Assembly (NCBI RefSeq): GCF_036492835.1
Contig: NZ_AP025320.1
Span: forward strand, 62,001 to 126,000
DNA from: Fulvitalea axinellae
GTDB taxonomy: Bacteria; Bacteroidota; Bacteroidia; Cytophagales; Cyclobacteriaceae
Length of the DNA stretch: 64,000 nt
Direction of reading: 5' to 3'
Shown: piece by piece, positions 33,780 through 41,730 of the stretch
Layout: the number at the start of each line of letters is the position of its first letter
Numbering within the stretch: the first letter of the stretch is position 1
The notes under the pieces: model-generated
The model's input: the letters and a program-made list of their open reading frames with translations, nothing else
The model's database searches: none
Told to the model about the DNA's origin: nothing
Position numbers and translations under genes: made by a program

Positions 33780-33812
33780 TACTCGGTATTTGGTATTAAG
33801 TATTAGGTACCG
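33780..33812. repeat. GTATTARG-type repeat after arsC
   Basis: GGTATTTGGTATTAAGTATTAGGTACC contains the same 19-mer as 24123-24141 and is bounded by GGTAC/GTACC, making an imperfect palindrome just behind arsC. Confidence 0.65.
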
Positions 33813-33881
33813 CGCCGATTAGCCAAGAAACGATAACCCAAAACTGGTGCGAGCTTTAGACTCCACCCACTTATTTTCAGC

Positions 33882-33922
33882 AAAAAATCCCGAACGGAAA
33901 CCAGTTCCATTCGGGATTTTTT
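33882..33922. terminator. Bidirectional terminator between arsC and GH16
   Basis: A 13-bp perfect stem (AAAAAATCCCGAA at 33882-33894 with its complement at 33910-33922) closed by a 15-nt loop; the A/T tails provide U-runs on both strands. It separates convergent arsC and the GH16 gene. Confidence 0.9.
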
Positions 33923-33991
33923 ATTCTTCAAAACTTTAAAAACGAAAGGCCAATATACAGACAAGGCAAGCCCTTCCTTTATAACGTCAGC

Positions 33992-34783
33992 TTATTTCTT
34001 CTGCTTGTAATAGCGGACGTAATCCACAAAATACTTTTTCGGGAAGATGTTGTCGTCGATTCCTTTGGCTCCGCCCCAAGATCCGCCTACGGCCGTGTTG
34101 AGCAACAGGTAACTTGGCTTATCATACGGCCATTCGGCTTCGGTCTTGTTCGGGTTTTTGAACGTGAAATACACCTCGCCGTCAAACATAAAATCGATTC
34201 GGTCCTTGTACCAAGCCACGGCGTAAAGGTGATATCCTTCAAAAGGTTTCTCCGTTTTAATCTTTCCCCCTTTTTGTTTTCCACGGCTGAACGTTTCGGT
34301 ATGAACCGTTCCGTAAACCGTATTCACATCGTAGCCCACATATTCCATTATATCGATCTCGCCACATTTGGGCCAGCCCACTTTTGAGCGGTTGGTGCCC
34401 AGCATCCAGATCGCCGGCCAGATGCCGCGTCCGCCCGGAATTTTGGCCCGCACCTCTATCAGGCCGTACTGAAAATCCACCTTGCCCAAGGTATTGATAC
34501 TCGCCGAGGTGTATTTGGCCCCTTTGTAATCTTCCTTGATCGACTCGATCACCAAATTGCCGTTTTCCACACGGGCGTTTTCCTTGCGGGCATTCGTATA
34601 ATACTGGGCCTCCTTGTTGCGCACAAAGCCTACCTCGTAGCCCCAAGTGGCCGGATCGGGCAAGCCGTCCTTGTCAAATTCCTCCGACCACACTAACTGC
34701 CATTTGTCACGCTTATAATCCTGCGCTTTCAGATTCACGGAAAAAAGCGCCATCATCAGGACGCAAAAAAACAATATTCTCAT
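33992..34783 (-). CDS. Secreted GH16 beta-glucanase (laminarinase-like)
   Basis: 263 residues from the ATG at 34783, which gives a proper signal peptide (MRILFFCVLMMALFSVNLKA). The catalytic signature is GEIDIMEYVG with Glu142, Asp144 and Glu147 of the ExDxxE type. Nearby family landmarks are GLIEVRAKIPGGRGIWPAIW and the C-terminal LLLNTAVGGSWGG. The protein is a single catalytic domain of standard GH16_3 length. It likely cleaves beta-1,3- or mixed beta-1,3/1,4-glucans such as laminarin. It stands alone between the arsenic and copper genes. Confidence 0.93.
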   Translation of the reverse strand: MRILFFCVLMMALFSVNLKAQDYKRDKWQLVWSEEFDKDGLPDPATWGYEVGFVRNKEAQYYTNARKENARVENGNLVIESIKEDYKGAKYTSASINTLGKVDFQYGLIEVRAKIPGGRGIWPAIWMLGTNRSKVGWPKCGEIDIMEYVGYDVNTVYGTVHTETFSRGKQKGGKIKTEKPFEGYHLYAVAWYKDRIDFMFDGEVYFTFKNPNKTEAEWPYDKPSYLLLNTAVGGSWGGAKGIDDNIFPKKYFVDYVRYYKQKK

Positions 34784-35172
34784 TTTCACTTCTTCAAAAA
34801 TGTTACAAAGGGCGCAAATTACGTACACGACAACACAGTCATAGATTTAACCTGTCTATTTTTCAGCACAAACGTTTTTGCGGGGGAAAATCAAGCGAAA
34901 AAACAAGAATAACCTCCTTGCGGAAATCTCCATAATCCCTAGCTACCCATTAGGAATGGGTGTTCTGAAAAAACCGGGAACATATAACAATTATTCCAGA
35001 TTATGTAAATAACATTTCCCGTTCCATCCCCATATTTGTAAAGTTACGAACCCAATAATAGGCGGAAAGTAACCGGTACCAATCCGAAATAATCCAAACT
35101 TGGCGCAGGGATCCACACCAATGCCTTGCGCCAACATCTGGATTCCCTCCGCCAGACCAAACCGAAACACCG
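34784..35172. other. Divergent intergenic region, GH16 / copper regulator
   Basis: 389 nt between divergent genes; it should contain both promoters. No convincing box, operator or hairpin was recognised. Confidence 0.35.
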
Positions 35173-35757
35173 ATGCCCATAACCCTAAATGTCAAAAACA
35201 TGGTGTGTCGGCACTGCATAGCCGCAGTCCGAAAAGCACTTGACGAACTGGATATCGAATATACCGAGGTAAACCTAGGCGAGATCGTCTTGAAGCGAAC
35301 TCTTTGCCATAACGGTAAACTGGCATTATGCGAAAAGTTGGAGAGCTTAGGTTTCGAATTACTTGAAGACGCCCATTCCCAAACCACGGAAAGGATCAAG
35401 CTGGCCGTAATAGAAGCGTTGAGATCGGATAACCCCGAAATAATCGCTCCCGGAAAACACGCCTCTTTTCTAGCCGATAAACTGAAAGCTGACTATAGAC
35501 AATTGAGTAAGATTTTTTCATCTGTGGAAGGTGTCACACTTGAAAAATATGTAATAGCGCAAAGGGTGGAAAGGGCTAAAGAAGTACTGGTCTATGGACA
35601 AAATACATTAAGCGAAATCGCTGATTTATTGGGGTATAGATCTGTCCAGCACCTTTCGGGGCAGTTTAGGAAGGTTACGGGGCTTTCGCCCAGTCATTTT
35701 CTTAAAGTCAAAGAGAATAAGAGGATGTTTTTAGATCAGGTAACAGGGAAATCCTGA
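35173..35757 (+). CDS. AraC-type regulator with an N-terminal HMA-like CxxC domain
   Basis: 194 residues. The first about 70 residues resemble a ferredoxin-like heavy-metal-associated domain (MPITLNVKNMVCRHCIAAVR) with Cys12 and Cys15 forming CxxC, as in copper chaperones. The second half is a complete AraC DNA-binding domain: helices around LSKIFSSVEGVTLEKYVIAQ and ISEIADLLGYRSVQHLSGQF, then RKVTGLSPSHFLK. The gene precedes a copper chaperone and CopA on the same strand. It is most likely a copper-responsive activator in which the CxxC domain senses the metal or docks the chaperone. The architecture occurs near copper ATPases in other Bacteroidota. Confidence 0.85.
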   Translation: MPITLNVKNMVCRHCIAAVRKALDELDIEYTEVNLGEIVLKRTLCHNGKLALCEKLESLGFELLEDAHSQTTERIKLAVIEALRSDNPEIIAPGKHASFLADKLKADYRQLSKIFSSVEGVTLEKYVIAQRVERAKEVLVYGQNTLSEIADLLGYRSVQHLSGQFRKVTGLSPSHFLKVKENKRMFLDQVTGKS

Positions 35758-35864
35758 TTTTCTTGGTTCTAAAGCATCCGTTTTCGGAAGCCTATAATTG
35801 AAGAATCAGTCTGTCAAGACCATATAATTTCAAACCTGAAAAATAAACTAACCTTTATAAAGTT

Positions 35865-36077
35865 ATGGCAACATTAAAATTCAAAACTACGCTGATGTGT
35901 AGCGGATGCGTTTCAAAAGTACAAGGGCCTCTTGACAAAATGGAGGGAGTACAAAATTGGACGGTGGATACCGACAGCGCTGACAAAACTTTGACCGTAG
36001 AAGTTGATAACCCCGAGGTTGGGGAGAAAGTAACCGAAGCCGTGAAGAAGTTCGGTTTTGAGTGCGAACCAGCCTAA
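35865..36077 (+). CDS. Heavy-metal-associated (HMA) copper chaperone
   Basis: 70 residues with the classical beta-alpha-beta-beta-alpha-beta pattern. The metal site is MCSGC (Cys12, Cys15) in place of the usual MxCxxC spacing, within LKFKTTLMCSGCVSKVQ. It probably binds Cu(I) and hands it to the N-terminal HMA domain of CopA, encoded about 190 nt downstream. It lies 107 nt after the CxxC-AraC regulator in a same-strand copper module. Confidence 0.9.
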   Translation: MATLKFKTTLMCSGCVSKVQGPLDKMEGVQNWTVDTDSADKTLTVEVDNPEVGEKVTEAVKKFGFECEPA

Positions 36078-36269
36078 TATGCGCCTCGGGTGAACCAAAA
36101 GCTACGAATTTCTCTTAAATAGTACAGAGTAAAATAGTAAAGCGATTCGGGTCCTCGGGTTCATTAAGACAAACCCTTGGACACAAGCAAACGCACCGCA
36201 CCGCTTTACTGGAAGCAGTTGAGTGTCCGGGTATTGATAAACCGGGCACTAACACAAGCTATTAACGAT

Positions 36270-38483
36270 ATGGGAATCGTAAAGGAAAATTACACCGTCA
36301 CGGGCATGACTTGCGCCGGATGTGCGGCCAGCGTCGAAAACGTGCTCAATGGCATTGAGGGCGTAAAAGAGGCTAAAGTCAACTTCGCCGACAATACCGT
36401 GGCGATGGAATACGATATGGACGCCGTTAAGATCAACGAGATCAAGGTCAAGCTTACGGACGTGGGCTACGGGCTGGTAGGCGAATCGGCGGCGGAACAG
36501 CAGGCTCTGGAAGCGGAGAAAGAACAACACCGCAAGAAAGCGCGTAACAAAATGGTTGTCGCTATTGTGTTGGCGGTACCGGTGGTGTTGCTCGCTATGG
36601 TTTTCCCCTCTTTTCCTTATGCGAACTGGATCAGTCTGGTCTTGACCCTAATCATACTCGTTTATAGCGGACACGATTTCTTTACCAGCGCATGGAAAAA
36701 AGCCATGCACGGGTCTTCCAATATGGATACGCTGATTGCTATGGGTACGGGGGCAGCCTTCCTCTTTAGCGCCTTTAACACCATCTATCCGGCTTATCTC
36801 AAAAACCAGGGCTTCGCAACGCATGTTTATTTCGAATCGGCGGCCGTGATCGTGGCTTTTATTCTTTTGGGGAAATACCTGGAAGAAAACGCGAAGTCAA
36901 AAACTTCTTCGGCCATCAAAAAACTGATGAGCCTTGAGGCCAAAACGGCGCTGGTGGTCGTAAACGGTGAGTTGCAGGAACAGCCAATAGAAGCGATAGC
37001 GGTAAACAATACTGTACGGGTATTGCCCGGCAACCGGATTCCGCTGGACGGCACCGTTGAGGAAGGCTCCTCATATGTAGACGAAAGCATGATCAGTGGT
37101 GAACCGCTTCCGGTTTCGAAGAAAAAAGGCGATACGGTAATCGGCGGAACGGTCAACCAAAAAGGAACGCTAACCGTACGGGTCACCAAAACGGGGTCGG
37201 ACACGATGCTGTCGCGGATTATCAATATGGTGCGTGACGCGCAAGGCAGTAAAGCGCCAATGCAAAAACTCGCCGACAAAATCGCCTCCGTATTCGTACC
37301 AATAGTTATCCTTATCGCTTTGATAAGCTTTGGCGTATGGTACGTCTTCGGACCCGAACCCCATATTTCCTACGCCATTATCACGGCGGTAACAGTATTG
37401 GTGATCGCCTGCCCTTGCGCATTGGGCCTTGCCACGCCAACGGCCCTGATGGCGGGAATTGGAAAAGGAGCCGAAAACGGAATCCTGATAAAAGACGCCG
37501 AACGCCTGGAAGCCCTAAAGACTTTGGATGTCGTGATTCTCGACAAAACGGGAACGCTAACCAAGGGAAAGCCCGAAGTCACAGCGGTTCACTTTGAGGG
37601 AGAAGTGGAAGAGCAGAAAGACTACAAAGGTGTGCTTAGGGAAATGGAACTGCACTCGGAGCACCCGCTGGCCAGCGCCGTAGCCAATTATTTTGATGAG
37701 GAAAGCCCTTTCAAACTCCATGATATAGAAAGTGTTCCCGGCAAAGGGCTTACGGCCAAAGCCGAAAGACGGACTTATTGGGTAGGCAACGAAAAAATGT
37801 TGCACGAAAAGGTGGAAAAGGTACCAGAAGAACTTACCCAAATGGCGGAAAACTGGAAAGTCGAAGGGAAAACGGTAGTCTATTTCGGGCAGAACAAAAA
37901 ACCTTTGGCCGTCTTGGCCATCGCCGACCAACTAAAGGATGGATCTAAAGAAGCGGTCCAAGCCATCAAGAACCTAGGCGTATCAGTACACATGCTTACA
38001 GGTGACAATATGTCCACAGCCGAAGCGATAGCAAAACAGGTGGCAGTAGACAAGGTAAAAGCCGAAGCCCTGCCGGAAGACAAAGCCAAACACGTTAAGA
38101 AACTCAAGAAAAAAGGCCTGAAAGTAGGCATGGTAGGCGACGGCATCAACGACTCCCCCGCTCTGGCCCTAGCCGATGTGGGCATTGCGATGGGTCACGG
38201 CACGGACATCGCCATCGAGAGCGCCGACCTGACTTTGGTCAAAGGCGACTTGAGAGATATCGCCAAAGCGATACGGCTTTCGCGGATTACGGACCGCACA
38301 ATCAAGGAAAACCTGTTTTGGGCGTTCTTCTATAATCTGATCGGTATTCCGATAGCCGCCGGCGTATTATACCCGTTCTTCGGTTTTCTGCTTAGCCCGA
38401 TGATCGCCGGGGCGGCTATGGCCTTCAGCTCCGTCTCTGTAGTAACCAATAGCCTGCGGATTAGGGGGAAAAAGTTGGGTTGA
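36270..38483 (+). CDS. copA: Cu(I)-translocating P1B-type ATPase
   Basis: 737 residues from the ATG at 36270; the longer open frame (from 36177) adds a basic stretch that does not match the family. One N-terminal HMA domain (GMTCAGC, Cys15/Cys18) is followed by the membrane helices, actuator TGE-type loop (MISGEPLPV), the intramembrane CPC (Cys381, Cys383) in [11 protein letters not shown], the phosphorylation site DKTGTLT (Asp425), the SEHPLA His-Pro of P1B pumps, and the hinge [12 protein letters not shown]. It exports Cu(I) from cytoplasm to periplasm using ATP. Together with the chaperone and CxxC-AraC regulator it forms a copper-defence module beside the arsenic genes. Confidence 0.96.
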   Translation: MGIVKENYTVTGMTCAGCAASVENVLNGIEGVKEAKVNFADNTVAMEYDMDAVKINEIKVKLTDVGYGLVGESAAEQQALEAEKEQHRKKARNKMVVAIVLAVPVVLLAMVFPSFPYANWISLVLTLIILVYSGHDFFTSAWKKAMHGSSNMDTLIAMGTGAAFLFSAFNTIYPAYLKNQGFATHVYFESAAVIVAFILLGKYLEENAKSKTSSAIKKLMSLEAKTALVVVNGELQEQPIEAIAVNNTVRVLPGNRIPLDGTVEEGSSYVDESMISGEPLPVSKKKGDTVIGGTVNQKGTLTVRVTKTGSDTMLSRIINMVRDAQGSKAPMQKLADKIASVFVPIVILIALISFGVWYVFGPEPHISYAIITAVTVLVIACPCALGLATPTALMAGIGKGAENGILIKDAERLEALKTLDVVILDKTGTLTKGKPEVTAVHFEGEVEEQKDYKGVLREMELHSEHPLASAVANYFDEESPFKLHDIESVPGKGLTAKAERRTYWVGNEKMLHEKVEKVPEELTQMAENWKVEGKTVVYFGQNKKPLAVLAIADQLKDGSKEAVQAIKNLGVSVHMLTGDNMSTAEAIAKQVAVDKVKAEALPEDKAKHVKKLKKKGLKVGMVGDGINDSPALALADVGIAMGHGTDIAIESADLTLVKGDLRDIAKAIRLSRITDRTIKENLFWAFFYNLIGIPIAAGVLYPFFGFLLSPMIAGAAMAFSSVSVVTNSLRIRGKKLG

Positions 38484-38510
38484 TTCTTTATTAGAATATT
38501 GGATGATTAG

Positions 38511-38542
38511 AGCGCATTCCTTTTGGGGTTTGCGCTTTTTTT
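38511..38542 (+). terminator. Terminator of copA
   Basis: AGCGCA/TGCGCT stem with partially pairing inner bases followed by seven T, 27 nt after the copA stop. Confidence 0.85.
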
Positions 38543-38808
38543 GTGAAATGTAAAAAAGGTCAGAAACTGTGCCTATATGATGTCTTATCGGCTCGAATAC
38601 ACGCTATAGTCATGGTGCAATAGTAGTTACACCTTCATGAGTGCGGTGATTTATTTTATAAATTAATTTTATAGTTATATTTTTAGTCATATGGCTTGGA
38701 AGGTGAGCCTGTAGGCTTACAAATTTGGAAAATAAATAATCTGGCACATTCATCCGATATATTTGAACTGAAAAAAGTTTTTGAACTTAATCAATTAATT
38801 TTCAACCC

Positions 38809-39975
38809 CACAGTACATGACAAAAAATGGCTTTCCGAATCATTGCGTAATTTTGAGTGACCAAACTTAAACCCGCAAAACGATTGGAAAGCCAGTTCGA
38901 ATATACAAAACTACAGACCTTAATTACCAGTGAACCCGAGTTAAAGAAACTGAATAAGGCCCGACTAAAACTGCTTTGTTACCTGATAACCTCGTTGATC
39001 AAAGTCCAAAAGGTTGGTTTCAGACACCTTTCGGAAGGATACGATTCGGGAGCTACGGTGACGTCCAACATGAGGAGGATTCAGCGTTTCTTTGCCAAAT
39101 TCGAATTTCCGGAAGAGGGCTTTTCCCGGCTTATCATCAGGATGATTCCCGTCAAAGGGAAATACCGGATCGCCATTGACCGGACCAACTGGAAGTTCGG
39201 GAAAAGGAACATCAACTTGCTGTTTCTCTGCGTTGTATACAAAGGCGTGGGTATTCCGTTGATATGGAAAGTGCTTGGGGACAAGAAGGGGAATTCGAGC
39301 ACGGCCGAACGAAAAGGTCTTCTCGGGAAGTTTATCGAATGGTTCGGTGCGGATATGATCGAACGCATTACCGCTGACCGGGAATTTATCGGCGAAGAAT
39401 GGTGGGAATTCCTGCTGGAACACGGGATCCCTTTTTATATCCGCATCAAGGAAAACGCGTTAATAGGGTTGCATGGCGGAAGATTCGTAAACGCCAGGCG
39501 ATTGTTTGCGCCCCATAAGCTGAAAGTCGCCTATTTTCATCCGACTTCCGTGACGATCACCAAGGTGAAGGTGTATGTTTCGGGAATGAAGTACATCGAG
39601 AACGGAAAGCTCGAATACTTGATCCTCGCGTCTCCGAAAAACACTCGGGAAAGCTTAGAAATCTACCGTGAACGCTGGCAGATAGAAACCATGTTCAGGG
39701 GCTTCAAAAGTGCGGGCTTCAACCTTGAGGATACGCATTTACAAGATTACGAAAGGATAAACAAGTTGCTGTGTGTCATAGCAATAGCGTTTATCTGGTC
39801 GTATAATATCGGGATTTTCAAACACGAAGAGGAGGAGCCGATCAAAATCAAAAAACACGGGAGAAGGGCGAAAAGCTTTTTCTCGTACGGCCTTGAGGAA
39901 ATAGCCCACGCTCTGATTAATAAGGTCGAAACGAAGATCGAGAGATTATCAGGGCTATTTTTGTCATGTACTTAG
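38809..39975 (+). mobile_element. IS4-type insertion sequence, about 1.17 kb
   Basis: Inverted repeats carry AGTACATGACAAAAA at 38812-38826 and its complement at 39958-39972. The flanks show an exact 9-bp duplication, TTTCAACCC (38800-38808 and 39976-39984), typical in size for IS4 insertions. The transposase stop codon is the last three bases of the element. The target is the gene remnant 38696-40102. Confidence 0.88.
38857..39975 (+). CDS. IS4-family transposase
   Basis: 372 residues from a GTG start. The DDE residues are in RIAIDRTNWKFG (first Asp), ERITADREFIGEEWW (second Asp) and the YREK signature YRERWQIETMFRGFK with the catalytic Glu. The frame is intact and fills the element, so transposition competence is plausible. 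Unrelated in sequence to the transposase at 4233-5306 beyond the shared fold. Confidence 0.9.
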   Translation: MTKLKPAKRLESQFEYTKLQTLITSEPELKKLNKARLKLLCYLITSLIKVQKVGFRHLSEGYDSGATVTSNMRRIQRFFAKFEFPEEGFSRLIIRMIPVKGKYRIAIDRTNWKFGKRNINLLFLCVVYKGVGIPLIWKVLGDKKGNSSTAERKGLLGKFIEWFGADMIERITADREFIGEEWWEFLLEHGIPFYIRIKENALIGLHGGRFVNARRLFAPHKLKVAYFHPTSVTITKVKVYVSGMKYIENGKLEYLILASPKNTRESLEIYRERWQIETMFRGFKSAGFNLEDTHLQDYERINKLLCVIAIAFIWSYNIGIFKHEEEEPIKIKKHGRRAKSFFSYGLEEIAHALINKVETKIERLSGLFLSCT

Positions 39976-40180
39976 TTTCAACCCTATAAAAGTGAAATGG
40001 GATATCGACAACTCAATACTTTTCGAAGGGCAAGTATTTGGAGGTAATTTATTTCCTAAAAAGGGAGCCGAGATAAAGTACTGGAGGCTAAGATTTAAGT
40101 AAACGCCAAAAGGCAACAGTACTACAAAAACCTAGCTCACTATACTCGTTATATCATACCCACATTTTATCTCAGCCAAT

Positions 40181-40951
40181 ATGGGTGATAATCAAAAAAT
40201 ATCTGAAATCAGAAAACAGATTCCAATTGGAATCTTGGACGCTAAAAGAGTCTTAAAACAGACTGGATTTAACATTGAAAAAGCAATATCAGCTTGGAAA
40301 TTAGAGCAGGTAATAAGACTCTCTGAGATCGCATCAATTACGGATGATGAATCGGAAAAACTATTGGAGCAAGCGAAATTTGATCTGCAAAAAGCCCATT
40401 CATCCTTTCGTAGCCTCAACACTAGAGATATAGATAAGATAATAGAATCCTCGAATAAAGAGTCTAAAGTCTTGTCGAATTTTTGGAGTTATATTCATCT
40501 AAGGATCAAGGAACCATATAAAAATTTCAATTGGATCACAAAAAGAGGATTCGACTCTTTGCCAGAAACAATCAGCAACATCTTAATCGTATGGCAATGG
40601 TATGCAGACTTCAATTATGACGGATTCTCAGCAGAGCAAGAAACCACTTCAGACCTAATTAAAATATTTGGCGATAAACTAGGCCTACAAGATCTTTCTC
40701 TAAAGGTTAAAGAGTTAAAATACTTAGTCGATGACTTTAAAGACAAGCATCCGTTTTCGCAGGATAATTTTGAGGAGTATATCCGATTAAGAAACCAATT
40801 TGACTCTCAATCAATGGTCAAATCAAAAGTTCAAGAGATTGATGAAATGGAAGACCATGTGATGCGACAATGCTATAATTACATGATTGCGCATAAAGAT
40901 GAAATACATGAATATCTTGAAGATACGAACACATACCAAAAGCCAAAATAG
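40181..40951 (+). CDS. Hypothetical protein with an EF-Ts/UBA-like N-terminus, 256 aa
   Basis: The first about 45 residues (ISEIRKQIPIGILDAKRVLK, then TGFNIEKAISAWKL) follow the helical pattern of the EF-Ts N-terminal or UBA/TS-N fold (LR..TG.GI.D.KKAL....D.EKAI..L). The remainder is a mostly helical acidic region, probably coiled-coil in parts (VKELKYLVDDFKDKH), with no known motif. No signal peptide is seen. It sits in AT-rich DNA between two insertion elements. A ribosome or protein-binding role could be imagined from the N-terminus, but none is established. Confidence 0.55.
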   Translation: MGDNQKISEIRKQIPIGILDAKRVLKQTGFNIEKAISAWKLEQVIRLSEIASITDDESEKLLEQAKFDLQKAHSSFRSLNTRDIDKIIESSNKESKVLSNFWSYIHLRIKEPYKNFNWITKRGFDSLPETISNILIVWQWYADFNYDGFSAEQETTSDLIKIFGDKLGLQDLSLKVKELKYLVDDFKDKHPFSQDNFEEYIRLRNQFDSQSMVKSKVQEIDEMEDHVMRQCYNYMIAHKDEIHEYLEDTNTYQKPK

Positions 40952-41143
40952 CACCCTCCAACACTTTCAAGAATGGAAGAAAAAGTCTCTGGACTGACTT
41001 TGAAGTTGAATACGAAAGAACATATTAGATATTAAAGACGATGGATAAATCTTATTCAGCAAGTCAATTGACAGAAGTAGATTTGAATCAATAAAATCAC
41101 TATTAAGTTAGAAACAACACCGAAAAGTCAAATATATAAACAG

Positions 41144-41692
41144 ATGCTTCATCAAAAGATAATTGAAAATTTGTGCTCCAAACTGGAAATTCCTGATTTA
41201 AAAGCAGGAAATCTCACAATTCGTGATGAGCTAGGTTGGCGAATAAACGAAAAAAGGATTGGCTATAGTTGGTTGGTCAATATCTCAAATTCATTTACTG
41301 ATTCGTGTTGGTTATTCTCGATACAATTCAACAAATCTGCATTTAGAAAAATACAAAACCCAGAACAACTAATCCAAGGAATCTTCACTGTAGATGGAAA
41401 AGGGGATATCATCAAGTTTCATATGATGAAAAAGATTGATGATATGGAAGATAAGGTAAAAAGCTTGACATCATATGATATGTTCGATGCAAACCTAAGT
41501 GTTACCTTAAACGGCATTATATATAAATACCTAATTTTTGCCCCAAATACAGAAATAAGAATGACTCTTAACAACCCACATTCTAAGAATTGGAGAATTT
41601 GGGAAAATGAAATTCAGGCAATTGGAAAGAAATTATCACAAGACTCTGACAGTGAAACTCTAAAAAAAATATTTGATACAACCGAAAAATAA
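41144..41692 (+). CDS. Hypothetical protein, 182 aa
   Basis: Not recognised. A soluble protein with mixed alpha/beta pattern: helix LHQKIIENLCSKLEIPDLKA, aromatic strands around RIGYSWLVNISNSFTDSCWL, and an acidic helix MMKKIDDMEDKVKSL. No signal peptide or catalytic motif. It ends 38 nt before the second copy of the 1653-bp IS and is AT-rich, like the 256-residue gene before it. The two may be remains of one horizontally acquired unit. Confidence 0.55.
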   Translation: MLHQKIIENLCSKLEIPDLKAGNLTIRDELGWRINEKRIGYSWLVNISNSFTDSCWLFSIQFNKSAFRKIQNPEQLIQGIFTVDGKGDIIKFHMMKKIDDMEDKVKSLTSYDMFDANLSVTLNGIIYKYLIFAPNTEIRMTLNNPHSKNWRIWENEIQAIGKKLSQDSDSETLKKIFDTTEK

Positions 41693-41730
41693 TGCCCCTT
41701 GTGTGGGTCTTAAGTCCATTAGCCTAGATT

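Larger units (their letters stand above)
38696..40102 (+). pseudogene. Gene remnant interrupted by the IS4-type element
   Basis: Left of the IS, codons from about 38696 read LEGEPVGLQIWKINNLAHSS; right of it (39985-40102) they continue in the same frame and end YWRLRFK, then TAA. Removing the IS and one 9-bp duplication restores FELNQLIFNPIKVKWDID across the junction, about 77 codons in all. No good start codon is present (a TAG stands just upstream; the first candidate is TTG at 38696), so the 5' part was already lost. The family is not recognised; the composition resembles the small orphan genes downstream. The stretch 38543-38695 in front shows nothing else. Confidence 0.55.

Noticed and set aside
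36177-36269. Longer N-terminus of CopA from 36177
   Set aside because: The extra 31 residues do not resemble the family, while the ATG at 36270 lies directly before the HMA domain.
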